Part shown: piece by piece, positions 12,107 to 13,206 of the stretch
Layout of the letters: the number at the start of each line of letters is the position of its first letter
How positions within the stretch are numbered: position 1 is the first letter of the stretch
Origin: Oscillospiraceae bacterium
GTDB lineage: Bacteria > Bacillota > Clostridia > Oscillospirales > Ruminococcaceae
DNA: 13,206 nt
NCBI GenBank assembly: GCA_019420135.1
Contig: JAHZHS010000004.1
Span: 25,085-38,290 of the forward strand
Direction of reading: 5' to 3'
The notes under the pieces: model-generated
Database searches by the model: none
Told to the model about the DNA's origin: nothing
What the model saw: the letters and a program-made list of their open reading frames with translations, nothing else
Made by a program: the position numbers and the translations under genes

Positions 12107-13206
12107 TTACTTTCTCTGGCCCAGCTGACGGATGTCGTCGTTGTCGGCAAAGGCGGCGGCCTGATAGCCGGCGGCCTCCAGGGAGCCGAACTGCTTGCCC
12201 AGCTTTTTGGCCTGGGGCAGCACAGTCACGTCGTAGTCGGCGCGCAGCTGTTCTGCCTTGGCCAGCACGTCGGCAAAGTCGGCCTCGGGGAGGTAGAGCA
12301 GGGCCAGACGGGGTTTGGCGCCGGGAATGGCATAGCCCTGTTCCAGCAGAATGCCGCAGACCCGTTCAAAGCCGATGGAGAAGCCCACCGCCGGCACCTG
12401 CTGGCCGATGAACTTGCCCACCATGTTGTCGTAGCGTCCGCCGCCGGCCACTGCGCCGGAGAACTGGGGGCAGACGATCTCGAAGACCATGCCGGTGTAG
12501 TAGCCCTGACCGCGGACCAGGCTGGGGCAATAGGCAATGCCGTAACGGCCATTGGCCACCTTTTCGCTGGCGGAGAGCACATAGCGCAGGTCGTCGGCCA
12601 GGGAGGCGTCGCCGCAGCGGGAGGCCACGGCCTCCAGGGAGAAGTCCCCGCCCTGGAGGAAGTCGTACAGGCTGGCGATGGCGTCAGCGGGCAGCTCCTT
12701 CTCGGTCAGCTCGTCCCGCACGCCGTCGGCGCCGATCTTGTCCAGCTTGTCAAAGCTGATGCAGACCGAATCCAGGGTATCGGCGGCAAAGCCCATGGTC
12801 TCCAGCATGGCACGGAGAATGCGGCGGTCGTTGATGTTGACGGTGAACCCGGTGAAGCCGATGCGCAGCAGGGCCCGGGCGGTCACGTCGATGAGTTCCA
12901 CCTCGGCGTTGGGAGAGCTGTCGCCCAGAATGTCGATGTCGCACTGGACGAACTCCCGCAGACGGCCCTTCTGGGGGCGCTCGGCGCGGTAGACACGGTC
13001 GGTTTGGATGACCTTGAAGGGAGTGGGCAGGGAAGCCCGGTTGGCTGCATAGTAGCGGGAGAGCGGCAGGGTCAGGTCATAGCGCAGGCCCATGTCTGCC
13101 AGCTTGGCCGGGTCGCCGGACTGCAGGGCGGCGGTGAGCTTGTCGCCCCGCTTGAGCACCTTGAAGATCAGGTTCAGGTTGTCGCCGCCGTCGCTCTTGT
13201 CCAGGT
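12107..13206 (-). CDS. hisS: Histidyl-tRNA synthetase (5' end outside window)
   Basis: A class II synthetase charging tRNA-His; 365 residues are visible and the N terminus lies beyond the right edge. The in-frame GTG at 13159 is internal, since LDKSDGGDNLNLIFK precedes it in frame. Motifs: GLRYDLTLPLSRYYA and VYRAERPQKGRLREFVQCDID (motif 2 region), VRGQGYYTGMVFEIV (HisA motif, with QG where LD is common), GGGRYDNM (HisB) and VPAVGFSIGFERV (motif 3). The RYDLTLPLSRY form resembles the archaeal/eukaryotic-type HisRS more than the usual bacterial LRPEGTA form. The C-terminal anticodon-binding domain, from about KPRLALLYL to the stop, is only about 68 residues, shorter than the usual 90 or so. 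The stop is followed closely by a strong terminator, so the short end looks genuine. Confidence 0.93.
   Translation of the reverse strand, partial: LDKSDGGDNLNLIFKVLKRGDKLTAALQSGDPAKLADMGLRYDLTLPLSRYYAANRASLPTPFKVIQTDRVYRAERPQKGRLREFVQCDIDILGDSSPNAEVELIDVTARALLRIGFTGFTVNINDRRILRAMLETMGFAADTLDSVCISFDKLDKIGADGVRDELTEKELPADAIASLYDFLQGGDFSLEAVASRCGDASLADDLRYVLSASEKVANGRYGIAYCPSLVRGQGYYTGMVFEIVCPQFSGAVAGGGRYDNMVGKFIGQQVPAVGFSIGFERVCGILLEQGYAIPGAKPRLALLYLPEADFADVLAKAEQLRADYDVTVLPQAKKLGKQFGSLEAAGYQAAAFADNDDIRQLGQRK

Overview
The window looks like chromosomal DNA from a GC-rich anaerobic Firmicute. The best guess is the Faecalibacterium/Gemmiger/Subdoligranulum side of the Oscillospiraceae. Reasons: an oxygen-sensitive [FeFe] hydrogenase, Gram-positive glycolipid synthases, a DUF4830 protein, strong AGGAGG-type ribosome sites, sigma-A promoters and frequent TTG starts. 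I could not compute GC content or search a database, so the genus is inference. No tRNA, rRNA, CRISPR array, phage gene or insertion sequence was seen; this reads as a normal core-type chromosome segment.

Layout. At the left edge is the 3' end of a pentapeptide-repeat gene (+), facing a leftward three-gene operon: PAP2 phosphatase, UPF0340 protein and YggS-type PLP-homeostasis protein. A GC-rich hairpin separates them. The operon starts from a sigma-A promoter lying back to back with a second one that drives a rightward O-antigen-ligase/Wzy-like membrane protein (2358-3686), which ends at a bidirectional terminator. Next comes a leftward block (7510 to 3853): a LafA-like diacylglycerol glucosyltransferase, a VTT/TVP38 membrane protein, a LafB/CpoA-like second glycosyltransferase, and a DUF4830 membrane-anchored protein with an acidic tail. 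The first three form a plausible glycolipid/lipoteichoic-acid-anchor module.

Upstream of it, also leftward, lies a two-gene hydrogenase operon (11398 to 7812). A fused NuoF-type 4Fe-4S/GltD-like flavoprotein overlaps a group A [FeFe] hydrogenase by 7 bases. Its promoter carries a near-consensus Rex (NADH/NAD+ sensor) operator over the -35 box. Its leader of about 115 nt holds three hairpins, each presenting UGCUG at the loop. A strong terminator closes the operon. Divergent from it is a small antibiotic-biosynthesis-monooxygenase-fold protein with its own promoter. That gene converges, across a long shared terminator hairpin, on a leftward histidyl-tRNA synthetase cut by the right edge.

How the genes fit together: the envelope genes (PAP2, polymerase/ligase-like protein, two glycosyltransferases, VTT protein) suggest lipid-linked glycan and glycolipid synthesis. 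The hydrogenase pair suggests NAD(P)H-linked hydrogen turnover under redox control. The most interesting points are the Rex-like operator, the repeated UGCUG hairpin leader, the composite hydrogenase partner subunit, and the VTT protein placed between two glycolipid synthases.
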